Positions 1 through 10,415 of a DNA stretch of 64,000 nucleotides are shown here, piece after piece. The position numbers were made by a program, and so were the translations under genes. Within the stretch, counting starts at the first letter, position 1; each line of letters opens with the position of its first letter. The notes beneath the pieces are model-generated. The model was given only the letters and a program-made list of their open reading frames with translations, was not told the origin of the DNA and did no database searches. The stretch is from Clitoria ternatea (taxonomy: Eukaryota > Streptophyta > Magnoliopsida > Fabales > Fabaceae), in assembly GCA_037962975.1 (NCBI GenBank), contig CM075675.1, positions 48,654,501 through 48,718,500 of the forward strand, written 5' to 3'.

Positions 1-275
1 TTAGGCTTCTTATAGATATTTCATTGTTCTACCTAGAGACAAGTTTTTAGGTCATTTGTGTCATTATTCTTTGAAGTAAGTCTTTAGGCCTCTGTGTTGT
101 TATCTGTGCTCAGAGGCAAGTGTTTAGACTTTTTATAGTGATCGCGTCGTTACCGTTACCTGAAGATCACTTTTAAGTTGTTTGTGTCGTTATCCTTGTT
201 TTAAAACAGGTCTTAAAGCCTTTGTGCCATTATCCTTGTCTGGAGGTAGGTCTTCAAACCTCTTATTAGGTGTGT
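1..275. repeat. Degenerate ~60-bp tandem repeat
   Basis: A loosely repeated unit of about 60 bp recurs four to five times. It is recognisable by the phrase 'tttgtgtcgttatcctt' in several variants, followed by 'aggtctt' and a short spacer. Copies are diverged and vary in length. It lies just downstream, on the minus strand, of what looks like the end of a gypsy pol gene. Tandem repeats in the 3' untranslated region are known for Tat/Ogre-type retrotransposons, so this is probably the 3' UTR of a decayed element whose LTR lies outside the window. Confidence 0.45.
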
Positions 276-524
276 TGCTCTATATCCGTTCAGCTGTCCC
301 TAAATATTCTTGTCAATTGACTTATCATGCATTTTGATGTAAAAAAGAACTTTTAAGCGATTATTCATTCTTAGTAAGAGAAAGAGAATGGAAAACATCA
401 TTTTTCTATTACAATTTTGGGGTGTCCTAGGGAAGCCTCGATAAAACTTTCTAAAGGAAAAAACTCTTTCAGGGAAAAAAAATTCCTTAAGTTAAGGGAA
501 AAAGTATGGCACAGGCGTCTTTAA

Positions 525-668
525 CTATGGTAGGCCTTCAAATGTGTTGCTTTCGGTGTGGAGAATTTCTCTTCCAGCAAGTTGTTCCAGCTTGTAGGTT
601 CTTCTTCCAATGACTTCCCTAACTCTACACGATCTTTCCAAGTTAGGGATACTCAATCTAAGCACTTA
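525..668 (-). pseudogene. C-terminal remnant of a Ty3/gypsy polyprotein
   Basis: Read on the minus strand, about 45 codons give a stretch ending 'TYKLEQLAGREILHTE...' followed by a TAG stop at 525-527. The pattern of a 'TYKLE' segment, then 'GRE', then a stop about 15 residues later resembles the extreme C-terminus of plant Ty3/gypsy integrases. In that family a 'TYxLxxLxGxxxxxxWN' motif closes the polyprotein; here the expected W is not present. No longer upstream coding sequence is visible to the right, so only the tail survives. The call rests on a short motif and is tentative. Confidence 0.35.
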
Positions 669-2138
669 AGTTTTCTCTATACAAAACACTTGATAAAGAG
701 TACATTTGAGACCTAATTTATAGAGTATTAACAATAACCTTACATGTATTAAAAAAGTAACCTATTATTTGTAACAATTACAAGGTTTAAATAAGAGAAT
801 ATTCTGAATATCTTTCTTTATCCAGATGCAACAAATCTTGGACGGAACAATAATATTTTTCACATTACAACATAGTTGGAAATTGAAATTTTGTGAAAAC
901 CAAATAAAACTCTAAGGATATTCAATTCACGTAACAGACATTCATCAGAGGAATTGATATAGCAACATCAAAATCACTTTCGAACACAAAAGCAATTTTG
1001 ATTCTCGTTATTTAAGTAACGATTATGTATGACTCATATATATCGCGCACCATATATATTATTATGTGCAGAATAGAAAAGGCTTAACCACATGCATAAA
1101 AGAATTTAGCAAATCATATATGTCTTCCATGCAGAATCCAAAAAAGGCTCTGCAAGAGAAATATATAATATAATAGAAAATGATACTTCAAAAGGGATGC
1201 AAAAGAGAAGAGAAAGACTAACTTTACAGTTATCAAGAGAAGCATGACTCTAACCATGACCTGTTGATAGATAAACACTACGAGGCAAGCTCTCACATAA
1301 TATATTTATTTTTGCAGTTAAAATAGTTGTTATGCTTTACCTTTTGTTGGTCAAAGAAATTAGATTTGCTTTAACTTTCACTAGGGCATCTTTCAACATG
1401 ATCTCCAGCATATATTGTTAGTATCACAATAACCAACTAATCTAAAATTTTTTTAAGACTTATAAAGTAAACTAGGATCAGTTGTATCAAATAATCTTGA
1501 AAATGTTAAATTATGTATATTTTGGTGCATTTTTTTTCTAATTTCTTTAATCTTTTTATTATTAATAATATTGTTTAAATCATTATTTTGGTCTTTAACC
1601 TTTCACTTTAGTTATTATATAGTCTCATATCTTTTTTTTTTCAAATTGATCCCTTAACAATGGCAACAATTTCATATTTATTTCTGTGAGTTACTACTAA
1701 CGAAGTTAATTAATAAATTTTTATAAATAAATCATTTATGCTTTTATGATGTTTCAATTTGATCCCTATTTTAAAATGGTACTTGGATGCATTCGCAATA
1801 TTAAAATGTTTAACATTCTTCCCCTCACATTTTCTCTACAGTCTATATCATATCTCATTTGTCATTCATATTCTACCCCTCCCATCGCCATATTTTCTCT
1901 CCCACTTAACAACATTCCTCCATCATTAATAATCAAAGGTAGCAACATTACAAATTATTTTGATGTACCATGCGCCATATTATTTTGAGGTAACAATATT
2001 TAACATGTCATCTCCTTACACCTTTGATGTACCATGCGCACTCTCTTTATTTTAAACAAAGGTAGCAACATTTAAAATAACTACATAATTAATAATCACC
2101 ACAAGTGCTTATGGGTATAGTTGAAAGAAGGTGGGGGT
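669..2138. other. AT-rich intergenic DNA, no gene seen
   Basis: I see no coding sequence or RNA gene in this 1.5-kb stretch. Short phrases are duplicated near its right end: 'gatgtaccatgcgc' occurs around 1964 and 2026, and 'aaaggtagcaaca' around 1936 and 2057. These suggest a small local duplication. Runs of T and A are frequent. Confidence 0.6.
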
Positions 2139-2143
2139 GATAC

Positions 2144-2717
2144 TGTTGGAACAATTTTCCAAAGTAAGGGTGAACCAAAAGATGAACAACAATTTAGAGG
2201 ACTTGATATGATCTTCTAGGCATGCAGAGCACTTTCCTAAAATTAGTATTTCGTCCCTATAGAGTGTGGGTATCACGAAATCCAATTTTGAGATACAAAG
2301 AAGATTCAACAACAATACTCACTCTTGTATTGTTGCAAAACAAGAACAAAGGATGAAAGAAATTTAATTTGTGTTTTTATTTCTATGTCTTTGAGTAATG
2401 CACTTGGATCCCTTTATATAGATGTTGATCAGACATCTTCTGAATCAAAGGGACACAAATTTATGAATTGTTATAACTCTTCATAAAAGGTTGAGACTCT
2501 TTAAATTTACTGAAAAGGCATGTAATTAATTACAACACAATGGTAATCAATTACACCTTTTGAAAAGTCATACCATTTGGCATTACACCTTTGAAAAGTC
2601 ATACCATTTGGCGTCTCAAAATTTAAAAAGTTACTCAATCAGAGTTTTCACTCTTTGATAATCGATTACACACAATGGTAATCGAGTATCAGAGAATTTA
2701 ATTCTCAAATCTCAACA
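2144..2717 (-). repeat. 3' LTR of Copia-1
   Basis: This 574-bp LTR starts TGTTGG and ends CAACA on the plus strand. It appears identical to the right LTR. The U3 part contains a 31-bp tandem duplication around 2553-2613 ('aaaagtcataccatttggc' occurs twice). It also has several GTAAT..ATTAC palindromes, at 2522-2533, 2543-2554 and, in variant form, 2659-2669. Confidence 0.95.
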
Positions 2718-2735
2718 ATCCTCCCCCATTTGAGA
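2718..2735 (-). promoter_or_regulatory. Polypurine tract of Copia-1
   Basis: Directly inside the left LTR the minus strand reads CTCAAATGGGGGAGGAT, a typical copia polypurine tract that would prime plus-strand DNA synthesis. Its position confirms the minus orientation of the element. Confidence 0.85.
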
Positions 2736-3231
2736 GTATTAAATAATTACTACACACAAATTTAAATTTAATATATACAATCTTACACGTAAATGAAAGT
2801 GTACATAGACTTGAACTTCCACTTAGTAGAGTATACATTCCAAGAAATCGTATTTTATTGGTATCGAAACGATTGAACCGATATAATACATAATGAAAAC
2901 TTGAAGATACAACTACATATAAGATAAACTACATGTTCTTGTTGTACTTGACACAATAGGGCCATGCATCCATATCTATTCATAAGTGCATCAAAGTCAT
3001 TGCCCCTTGACTTCTTGAAGCGGCCAAACTTCGCACTTACATAGGTTGATTTCTTAGGTAAAACATGTTCCTGCGATAAAACATAAGTTCAAGAAATCAA
3101 TTAAGAATTATTCAACCTCCTTACATCACAGGTCCAAAGCACCCTTGTGCTTTCAATCATCAAATAAGAGATTTAATCTTATTGAACTTAAGACTTAATG
3201 TCATATTAAGCGTTAAGTTAAGATTCCCTTA

Positions 3232-6200
3232 CTAGTGATTAATTATGGGCTCCATTCCAATTTCAATAGACATTCTAGAGATGGAATCTTTAGCCAATGC
3301 CTTTGTAAAACCATCAGCCAAATTAAGCTTTGTTCGAACGAAATCAATGGTAATAATACCATCCTTGATAAGTCCTTGGACATAACTATGTCTCACACCT
3401 ATATGTCTTGATTTTCCATTGTACACTTGACTATAAGCTTTAGCCAAAGTTGCAACATTGTCACAATGTATTGCTACAGGTGATATTGGTTTTTGTAACA
3501 GTGGTATCTCAAACATGAGGTTCCTTAGCCATTCAGCTTCTTTTCCTGCTGAAGCTAGAGCTATAAATTCTGAAGCCATAGTGGAATCAGTAATGCAAGT
3601 TTGTTTCTTGGATGACCAAGAAATTGCTCCTCCTCCAAAGAGGAAAACCCAACCACTAGTAGAAGAGTGATCTTCTTGGTTTGTAATCCAACTTGCATCA
3701 GAATATCCTTCCAAAACTGAAGGATAACCACTATATGTCAAACCATGATCAATAGTTTTCTTTAAGTACTTAAGTACTCGACGTACAGCTTGCCAATGTG
3801 ATAAACTAGGGTTACTAGTATATCTACTCAGTTTACCTACCGCAAATGCGATATCTGGCCTTGTACTTGTCATTGCATACATCAAACATCCTATTACCCT
3901 TGCATATTCTAATTGTGAAATAGCCTTACCACCATTAGGTAATATCTTTAAACTTGGGTCCATAGGAGTTGAAACAAGAGAGCATTCAAAGTTATTGAAC
4001 TTCTTGAGAACTTTCTCAATGTAATGTGATTGAGACAGGATAAGTTTCTCATTGTCTCTCTTAATTTTTATACCTAGGATGACATCAGCTTCTCCCATAT
4101 CTTTCATGGAGAAATATGATGATAGAAATGTTTTGGCCAAATTTACTTGATCTAAATTTGTTCCAAAAATCAGCATGTCATCCACATACAAGCAAATTAT
4201 GACACCATTACCTTTGTCATCAAATTTACTATACACACACTTATCTGAATTGTTTATTTTGAAACCATTTGATAATACAACATCATCAAACTTTCGGTGC
4301 CATTGTTTTGGCGCTTGTTTCAATCCGTACAAGGATTTAATCAATTTACAGACCTTGTGTTCTTGGTTTTCCATAACAAAACCTTCAGGTTGTTTCATAT
4401 ACACTTCTTCTTCTAGTTCTCCATTTAAGAATGCAGTCTTGACATCCATTTGATGTATCACAAGTTTATGAATAGCAGCAAGTGCTATTAATAACCTTAT
4501 AGTGGAGATTCTAGCCACAGGTGCATATGTATCGAAATAATCGATTCCAGGTTTTTGTCTAAACCCTTGTGCCACTAAACGTGCTTTAAACTTATCAATA
4601 GTTCCATCAGCTTTGATTTTCTTCTTGAAAATCCATTTACATCCTATTGGTTTACACTTAGGAGGTAAGTCAACCAAAATCCATGTGTTATTTCCCATGA
4701 TGGATTCCATCTCATCATTAATTGCTTCTTTCCAGAAAGCAGCATCTTGAGACCTCATAGCCTCTTGATATGTCAATGGATCTTCTTCTATATTATAACA
4801 ATATGAGAACTTTGTTAAGATAGAATCTCTTGTACCTTCAACTAAGTACACATGAAAATCTGGGCCAAAGGATTTTTCTTTTCTTGCCCTTTTACTTCTT
4901 CTAGGTTGTGATGTGGAAGCATCATTCTCATCTAGAGTTTGAACATTTGATCCTTGATCAATCAAGCTTTGATCCAATTCTTCAATATTGGTATTAGGAG
5001 TTAAATCCTTTGAATGAGGAATTGAAGAAAATCTCCTTTCATCAAAAATTGCATCTCTAGATTCTATGATTGAATGTAGTGACACATAATCATTTTGTCC
5101 TATTAAATAGAACTTATAGGCTTTGCTATGTTCAGCATAACCTATAAAAATGCATTCAATTCCTCTTTCACCCAATTTCTTACGCTTGGGTTCCGGTATT
5201 TTTACAATTGCCCTACAACCCCAAACTTTGAGATAAGTCAAATTTGGCTTTCTTTTATACCAAAGCTCATACGGGGTTACCTCATTCCTTTTTATCGGAA
5301 CTCGGTTTAGAATATAACAAGCCGTTAACATGGCTTCACCCCAAAATCCATCACTTAGACCAGAATAGGACAACATAGAATTAACCATTTCTTCCAAAGT
5401 CCTATTCTTTCTTTCTGCTATACCATTTTGTTGTGGTGTATATGCAGTAGTTGTTTCATGGATAATACCCACAGATTGAAAATAAATTGGATCATAATAT
5501 TCACCACCTTTATCAGTTCTCAACTTTTTAATTTTAGTATTAAGTTGCAATTCTACTTCATTTTTATACACCTTAAACTTTTCTAAGGCTTCATTTTTAG
5601 TAAACAAAAGATAAACATAGCAAAAGCGTGTATGATCATCAATGAATGTTATCATATATTTCTTATTTCCTAATGAAGGTGTACTATGAAAATCACATAA
5701 ATCACTATGTACTAATTCAAGCAAAGTTGAATTCCTTTCAATATTAGGAAAAGGTTTTCTTGTTATCTTTGTTAGCATGCATGTTCTACACTTTTCTATG
5801 TTCAAATCAAATGGAGGAATCAGATCAAATTTAGACATAGAATGTAGTTTTCGATAATTAACATGTCCAAGACGAAAATGCCATAAAGAAGAATCATGAT
5901 TAATAATATAAGCAGAATCAATAACACGATTTATTGTACTTAATTTAAACATATTGTTATAGAGATATCCTAGACCAATAAATACACCACCTTTAGATAG
6001 TACAAACTTATCAGCTTCAAATACCAATTTATAACCTAATCGATTCAAGATTACTCCAGACACTAAATTTCTCCTTAATTCTGGAGCATATAGTACATCT
6101 CTTAATACAAGTGATTTTCCAGAACTAAGTAATAATTCTACTTGTCCACAACCTAGGACTTTAGCCATAGAATCATTTCCCATGTAAAGAACTTCTCCAT

Positions 6201-7245
6201 TGTCACCTTCCTTCAAGGATTTGAATAGAGACCGATCTTTACACACGTGTCTTGAAGCTCCTGAGTCGATCCACCAAGAATCATCAGTTTGCATACAGAA
6301 GATTTCAGAAACCATTTCCACAAAATTCAAATTGGAATTATGTGCAATGTGTGCAAAATTACCTTTCTTAGGTTGGTCTTGGCTAGAATTGCCTTGACCT
6401 TGCTTTCCACCATTCTTGGCCATTTTCCTTTTCCAGATTGTACAATCTCTTTTCATGTGACCGGAATTGCCACATTCCCAACAAGTTACTTGTTGATTTG
6501 CCTTACCAAATTTAGGCCTCTTGTTCCTACTTCCTTTATTGAAATTAAGGGGCCTTTTCTTGAACTTTGGTATTGCCTTTGATTTCTCATCTTCCACCAT
6601 ATTAACAGTGGACAAATTAGGATTGCTAGAATCCTTATTACCATCTTGTAGACGGATTCCTTCTTCAATTCGAAGATGTATTGCCAATTGTTCAACACTT
6701 ATATCATCCTTGTTGTGCTTTAAAGAATTTCTCACATCTTTCCAATTGGGTGGTAATTTATCAATTATAGAAGAAACAATAAAAGTCTCATCCATAGCAA
6801 TATTATGTTGCCTAAAACTTCCAAGGATTCTTTGGATTTCATGGAATTGTTCCATTATAGGTCTAGCATCACTCATCTTATAATTATTAAAATTACTAAC
6901 AAGGAATTTCTTACTTGATGCATCTTCAGAAATGTATTTGCCTTCAAGTTGATCCCACAATTCTTTGGCCGATTCTACATACTGATACACATCGAATAAT
7001 GCATCGGTCATGCCATTCAGAATGTGACCACGGCATATGTAATCATCATTCTCCCACTTGTGCCTCTTTCTTTGTTCTTCCAAAGTTTCCTCTTCTCTCT
7101 CCTTTGGTTGTGGAGTGCTAAGAACATAGGCCACATTAAGGGCGGAGAGGAGGAAGTGCATCTTCTTTTGCCATCTACGAAAACCAACGCCTTCAAATTT
7201 GTCTAATTTGTGGAAATTTGTAGACATATCACGGATTGTTGCCAT
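3232..7245 (-). CDS. Copia-1 gag-pol polyprotein, intact frame
   Basis: This open frame of 1337 codons encodes a complete Ty1/copia polyprotein, the usual size for the family. The N-terminal third is gag with a CCHC zinc knuckle (CWECGNSGHMKRDC). Then follow the protease with WIDSGA, and integrase with an HHCC zinc-binding region (H in HFRLGH, C in CRTC) and the core with the 'NGIAERKNR' catalytic glutamate segment. RT contains KARLVAQGF and the YVDDM catalytic loop. RNase H contains SDASW and HCDN. I chose the ATG at 7243-7245. The frame stays open a further 66 codons to the right, into the LTR, but has no ATG there. No frameshift or stop was seen. It is expected to form virus-like particles in the cytoplasm and to be the source of its own transposition; activity is inferred, not shown. 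Confidence 0.93.
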   Translation of the reverse strand: MATIRDMSTNFHKLDKFEGVGFRRWQKKMHFLLSALNVAYVLSTPQPKEREEETLEEQRKRHKWENDDYICRGHILNGMTDALFDVYQYVESAKELWDQLEGKYISEDASSKKFLVSNFNNYKMSDARPIMEQFHEIQRILGSFRQHNIAMDETFIVSSIIDKLPPNWKDVRNSLKHNKDDISVEQLAIHLRIEEGIRLQDGNKDSSNPNLSTVNMVEDEKSKAIPKFKKRPLNFNKGSRNKRPKFGKANQQVTCWECGNSGHMKRDCTIWKRKMAKNGGKQGQGNSSQDQPKKGNFAHIAHNSNLNFVEMVSEIFCMQTDDSWWIDSGASRHVCKDRSLFKSLKEGDNGEVLYMGNDSMAKVLGCGQVELLLSSGKSLVLRDVLYAPELRRNLVSGVILNRLGYKLVFEADKFVLSKGGVFIGLGYLYNNMFKLSTINRVIDSAYIINHDSSLWHFRLGHVNYRKLHSMSKFDLIPPFDLNIEKCRTCMLTKITRKPFPNIERNSTLLELVHSDLCDFHSTPSLGNKKYMITFIDDHTRFCYVYLLFTKNEALEKFKVYKNEVELQLNTKIKKLRTDKGGEYYDPIYFQSVGIIHETTTAYTPQQNGIAERKNRTLEEMVNSMLSYSGLSDGFWGEAMLTACYILNRVPIKRNEVTPYELWYKRKPNLTYLKVWGCRAIVKIPEPKRKKLGERGIECIFIGYAEHSKAYKFYLIGQNDYVSLHSIIESRDAIFDERRFSSIPHSKDLTPNTNIEELDQSLIDQGSNVQTLDENDASTSQPRRSKRARKEKSFGPDFHVYLVEGTRDSILTKFSYCYNIEEDPLTYQEAMRSQDAAFWKEAINDEMESIMGNNTWILVDLPPKCKPIGCKWIFKKKIKADGTIDKFKARLVAQGFRQKPGIDYFDTYAPVARISTIRLLIALAAIHKLVIHQMDVKTAFLNGELEEEVYMKQPEGFVMENQEHKVCKLIKSLYGLKQAPKQWHRKFDDVVLSNGFKINNSDKCVYSKFDDKGNGVIICLYVDDMLIFGTNLDQVNLAKTFLSSYFSMKDMGEADVILGIKIKRDNEKLILSQSHYIEKVLKKFNNFECSLVSTPMDPSLKILPNGGKAISQLEYARVIGCLMYAMTSTRPDIAFAVGKLSRYTSNPSLSHWQAVRRVLKYLKKTIDHGLTYSGYPSVLEGYSDASWITNQEDHSSTSGWVFLFGGGAISWSSKKQTCITDSTMASEFIALASAGKEAEWLRNLMFEIPLLQKPISPVAIHCDNVATLAKAYSQVYNGKSRHIGVRHSYVQGLIKDGIITIDFVRTKLNLADGFTKALAKDSISRMSIEIGMEPIINH

Positions 7246-7253
7246 TTTTCTTG

Positions 7254-7269
7254 GAAATACTAATTTTAG
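7254..7269 (-). promoter_or_regulatory. Atypical primer-binding position of Copia-1
   Basis: Two bases inside the 5' LTR, where a tRNA primer site is expected, the minus strand reads CTAAAATTAGTATTTC. This does not start with TGG and does not match the initiator-Met site seen in Copia-2. The same 16 bases occur on the plus strand inside each LTR (7365-7380 and 2237-2252). The transcript can therefore pair with itself perfectly over 16 bases. Whether this is used for priming is inference; see findings. Confidence 0.6.
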
Positions 7270-7271
7270 AT

Positions 7272-7845
7272 TGTTGGAACAATTTTCCAAAGTAAGGGTG
7301 AACCAAAAGATGAACAACAATTTAGAGGACTTGATATGATCTTCTAGGCATGCAGAGCACTTTCCTAAAATTAGTATTTCGTCCCTATAGAGTGTGGGTA
7401 TCACGAAATCCAATTTTGAGATACAAAGAAGATTCAACAACAATACTCACTCTTGTATTGTTGCAAAACAAGAACAAAGGATGAAAGAAATTTAATTTGT
7501 GTTTTTATTTCTATGTCTTTGAGTAATGCACTTGGATCCCTTTATATAGATGTTGATCAGACATCTTCTGAATCAAAGGGACACAAATTTATGAATTGTT
7601 ATAACTCTTCATAAAAGGTTGAGACTCTTTAAATTTACTGAAAAGGCATGTAATTAATTACAACACAATGGTAATCAATTACACCTTTTGAAAAGTCATA
7701 CCATTTGGCATTACACCTTTGAAAAGTCATACCATTTGGCGTCTCAAAATTTAAAAAGTTACTCAATCAGAGTTTTCACTCTTTGATAATCGATTACACA
7801 CAATGGTAATCGAGTATCAGAGAATTTAATTCTCAAATCTCAACA
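7272..7845 (-). repeat. 5' LTR of Copia-1
   Basis: This 574-bp LTR appears to be an identical copy of the left LTR and serves as promoter for minus-strand transcription. It contains the TATA box at 7541-7548 and the 16-base segment at 7365-7380 that is complementary to the sequence just inside the LTR. Confidence 0.95.
7541..7548 (-). promoter_or_regulatory. TATA box in the Copia-1 5' LTR
   Basis: The minus strand reads CTATATAAAGGG here, a good plant TATA box. Transcription would be expected to begin roughly 25-35 bp further left, near 7510-7518. That leaves a transcribed LTR portion (R plus U5) of about 240 bases. Confidence 0.65.
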
Positions 7846-8011
7846 GATACTAAGAAGGGGTGTGGTGGAAAAAAATTGAGAGATGTTGGGGGGAGGGTGG
7901 AAAGTGAATACATTTAGGGTGGAAGATGAGAATGAATGTGGTTGCTAGATAAAGGGTAATGGGTGTCTGAAAAATGAGTTCAAGATTGTGGCTTGTGGAG
8001 TTCATGAAAAG

Positions 8012-8516
8012 TAGGGATAGCAAAACAGGTCAGGCCCAACGGGCTGGCCCGCCAAGCCCTCCAAATTTGGCGGGGCGGATAAGAATTTTTAGCCCGCCTC
8101 CCGCCAAGGTCCGCCCCGCCTGACCCGCTAATTTGGTGGGTCAAAACCTTGGCGGGGCGGGCTGGCCCGACGGACCCCCGCCAAAAGAAAAAAATATAAA
8201 TATTACTAATTTATACTTTATTTTATTAAAATATATATTTTGATTTTCTAAAATTAAAAAAAAAGTAACATCTTTTACTATTTATACATTTTTTTAATAA
8301 TATTTTATTTAATTTTTAAAAAAAAATATTTTTCTAATTTTTTAATCTTAATTTGACATATTTTTTTAAAAAATTACAATTTTAACTTTGGCAGGCCGGC
8401 CCGGTTAGGCGGGGCGGGCCCTGTATTTTGACCCGTTTAACTTGGCGGGATAGGCCAGCCCGGTCCGCTTTTTGACGGGCTTTGGCGGGGCGGGCCAGCC
8501 CGTTTTGCCATCCTTA
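8012..8516. mobile_element. Non-autonomous hAT-like element
   Basis: This 505-bp element is flanked by the 8-bp duplication ATGAAAAG (8004-8011 and 8517-8524). Its ends are inverted repeats, TAGGGATAGCAAAAC on the left and TAAGGATGGCAAAAC read inward from the right. An 8-bp target duplication and ends of this type are characteristic of hAT transposons. About 150 bp at each end is rich in GGCGGGGCGGGCC-type sequence, while the middle (8190-8390) is nearly pure A/T. No coding capacity is visible, so it would depend on a transposase made elsewhere. Confidence 0.85.
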
Positions 8517-8524
8517 ATGAAAAG

Positions 8525-10410
8525 TGAGTTTGTGTGAAAGGAGAACAACGTCGCCATCATGGTGAGTTGCATGTTTAGATTTGGTAAAAGATTCACTTTA
8601 ATAAAGTCCATGGTGATCATTGTCCTTATGAAGCTTCCATTTTCCCCTCATATTTCATGTTTGTTATCCTTAAAGTTTGATTCTTTTTGAAAATTTTTGC
8701 TTTGGGTTATTGGTTCTTAGTAATTGCTGAATATTTCGAGAACAAATTATTACTTGGGATATTTTCCTTCTTTTTAGGGTGGACATGAAGGTGAGGACAT
8801 GGCTTGGTGTGTGGTTATGATTGTGCCAACAATGGTATGTGGGTGAATGATGGTGATTTGTCCATGGTTGTTTCTGGTTAAATGTTAATGGTGATTTGTC
8901 AATTTTTTTAATAAAATAATAACTGGTAATTGATTACCGTGAATAACCAGTTCTATACCGTAAAAACCACCTTAAATAATTTATGGCATGACTAATATAT
9001 GAATATCTTTTGGTAACATTTAGGATTGGTTTTTGTTTCTATTTAATATTTTTAATTGTAATGACAAAATTATTATTTCGTTTTCTATTTTTAAAAATTT
9101 ATCTAGAAAAAATGAAAACAAAAATAAAAAATTATTTTTAGTGTTTCTTACAAAAAATTTAAAAACTAAAAAATATAATAATAATTTTATAATTAAAACT
9201 AAAAACATAAATAAAAATAAGAAATAGAAATAGAATGTAAACGGTCTCCAGGAAAGTTTTCGATTTCCCCATTTACATTTGGGCTAATAAAATACAGTTT
9301 TGTTACATTCTCACGTGGGAATGCCTTCCACTAAACATAGCTTTGCAACTAAAACTTTATTGATTTAGGGGACGTTTTCTTCAGTAGGTGTCACCAACTC
9401 AAAAAAAAACGGTTAAACAAAATTTTGATTGTCTCAAATAATGTAAATGATCAATATTAATCTTTAAATTTTTTATTTTTATAATTTTGTTTTCCAAACT
9501 GCAAACTAAACAATCTCTTATTTATAACCTGATAAGTCCCCACAATACAACTCAAATAAAAAAATGTACTAATTCGTAATAATTGTGTCCTCCTAATAGG
9601 ATTTTGATTGTTAATCTGCTGGAAATTTGTTCATTAATATAAACTGTACCCACTTCAGGTATCACTATTTTTGAAGAGGTTACTAATCTTATTAGTTTCA
9701 ATCGAGAGTAATGTAAAATTAAAATAATAAAAACAAAGTTTGTACATACAACACCTTTATCACATTTAGATATGTCGCTTCTAGTAAATACAATAGAATC
9801 TCGGAGAAAAGCTAAACATAAAAGGGTTGTTAGCACATACTGAATTAAACATGAAGATGAATTATCTATTTGATATGTAGTTGGGAAAATAAAATTATAA
9901 AAATAAAAAAATTAAAAGTTAATATTGATTATTCACACCATTTAAAATAATTAAAAGTCCATTTGAATGTAAAAAAAAAATTAGAATCAGAAGTTTGATA
10001 AACCTTAAAAAAAATCAAATAAGACATAAGAGAATATGCGACAATCTTAAACAAAACTAAAAAGATACATTTCACACTTTCATAAAGGATACCGTGGGAA
10101 CAGTCCCAAAAGCATAACATAAGAAAAAATTAACATTCTATTCACACTCAAGTTCGATACAATTAAATTGGAGATAAATTTTTGTCAACTAAATTTTAAT
10201 GGAGTTACATTTAATTAAGTCTTTTAGAGTCGGCTAAAAACTAATTTAATATTTAGAAAATATCGATCGGTTGAATGTTATTATAGTGTTGTTGATCATG
10301 ACCGATCATGTTCACGTTAACTTCTGATTTTTTGAAAAAGTATTTTGTTTTTATTTTTTAATTATTCAGCTATGTAATTGTTTATAATATATTATATTCA
10401 TTTTAAAAGG
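8525..10410. other. Intergenic DNA with an AT-rich inverted repeat
   Basis: No gene is seen. At about 9026-9240 the two halves are roughly inverted copies of each other (TTTCTATTTAATATTTTTA on the left against TTTCTATTTCTTATTTTTA read from the right). This suggests an old MITE, but I could not define a target duplication. A perfect palindrome, GGTAATTGATTACC, lies at 8925-8938. The rest is AT-rich with no recognisable feature. Confidence 0.45.
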
Positions 10411-10415
10411 TAATT

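Larger units (their letters stand above)
2144..7845 (-). mobile_element. Copia-1, complete Ty1/copia LTR retrotransposon
   Basis: This is a 5702-bp element bounded by 574-bp direct repeats with TG...CA ends. It is flanked by the 5-bp target duplication GATAC at 2139-2143 and 7846-7850. It lies on the minus strand, with the 5' LTR on the right and a polypurine tract next to the left LTR. One long frame encodes gag, protease, integrase, RT and RNase H in copia order. About 500 bp of untranslated sequence separates the stop from the left LTR. I found no difference between the two LTRs by eye, so the insertion is very recent on the scale of plant retrotransposons. The usual tRNA primer site is not recognisable. 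Confidence 0.95.

Noticed and set aside
3458..7206. Plus-strand frames of 60-120 codons opposite the Copia-1 polyprotein
   Set aside because: They are antisense shadows of the real gene. The same applies to plus-strand frames opposite Copia-2, the Ogre-type element and Copia-4.
7246..7443. 66-codon extension of the Copia-1 polyprotein into the LTR
   Set aside because: The frame is open but has no ATG in this stretch; the apparent start at 7443 is TTG. The same frame without gag appears in the left LTR at 2109-2315. The first usable ATG is at 7245.
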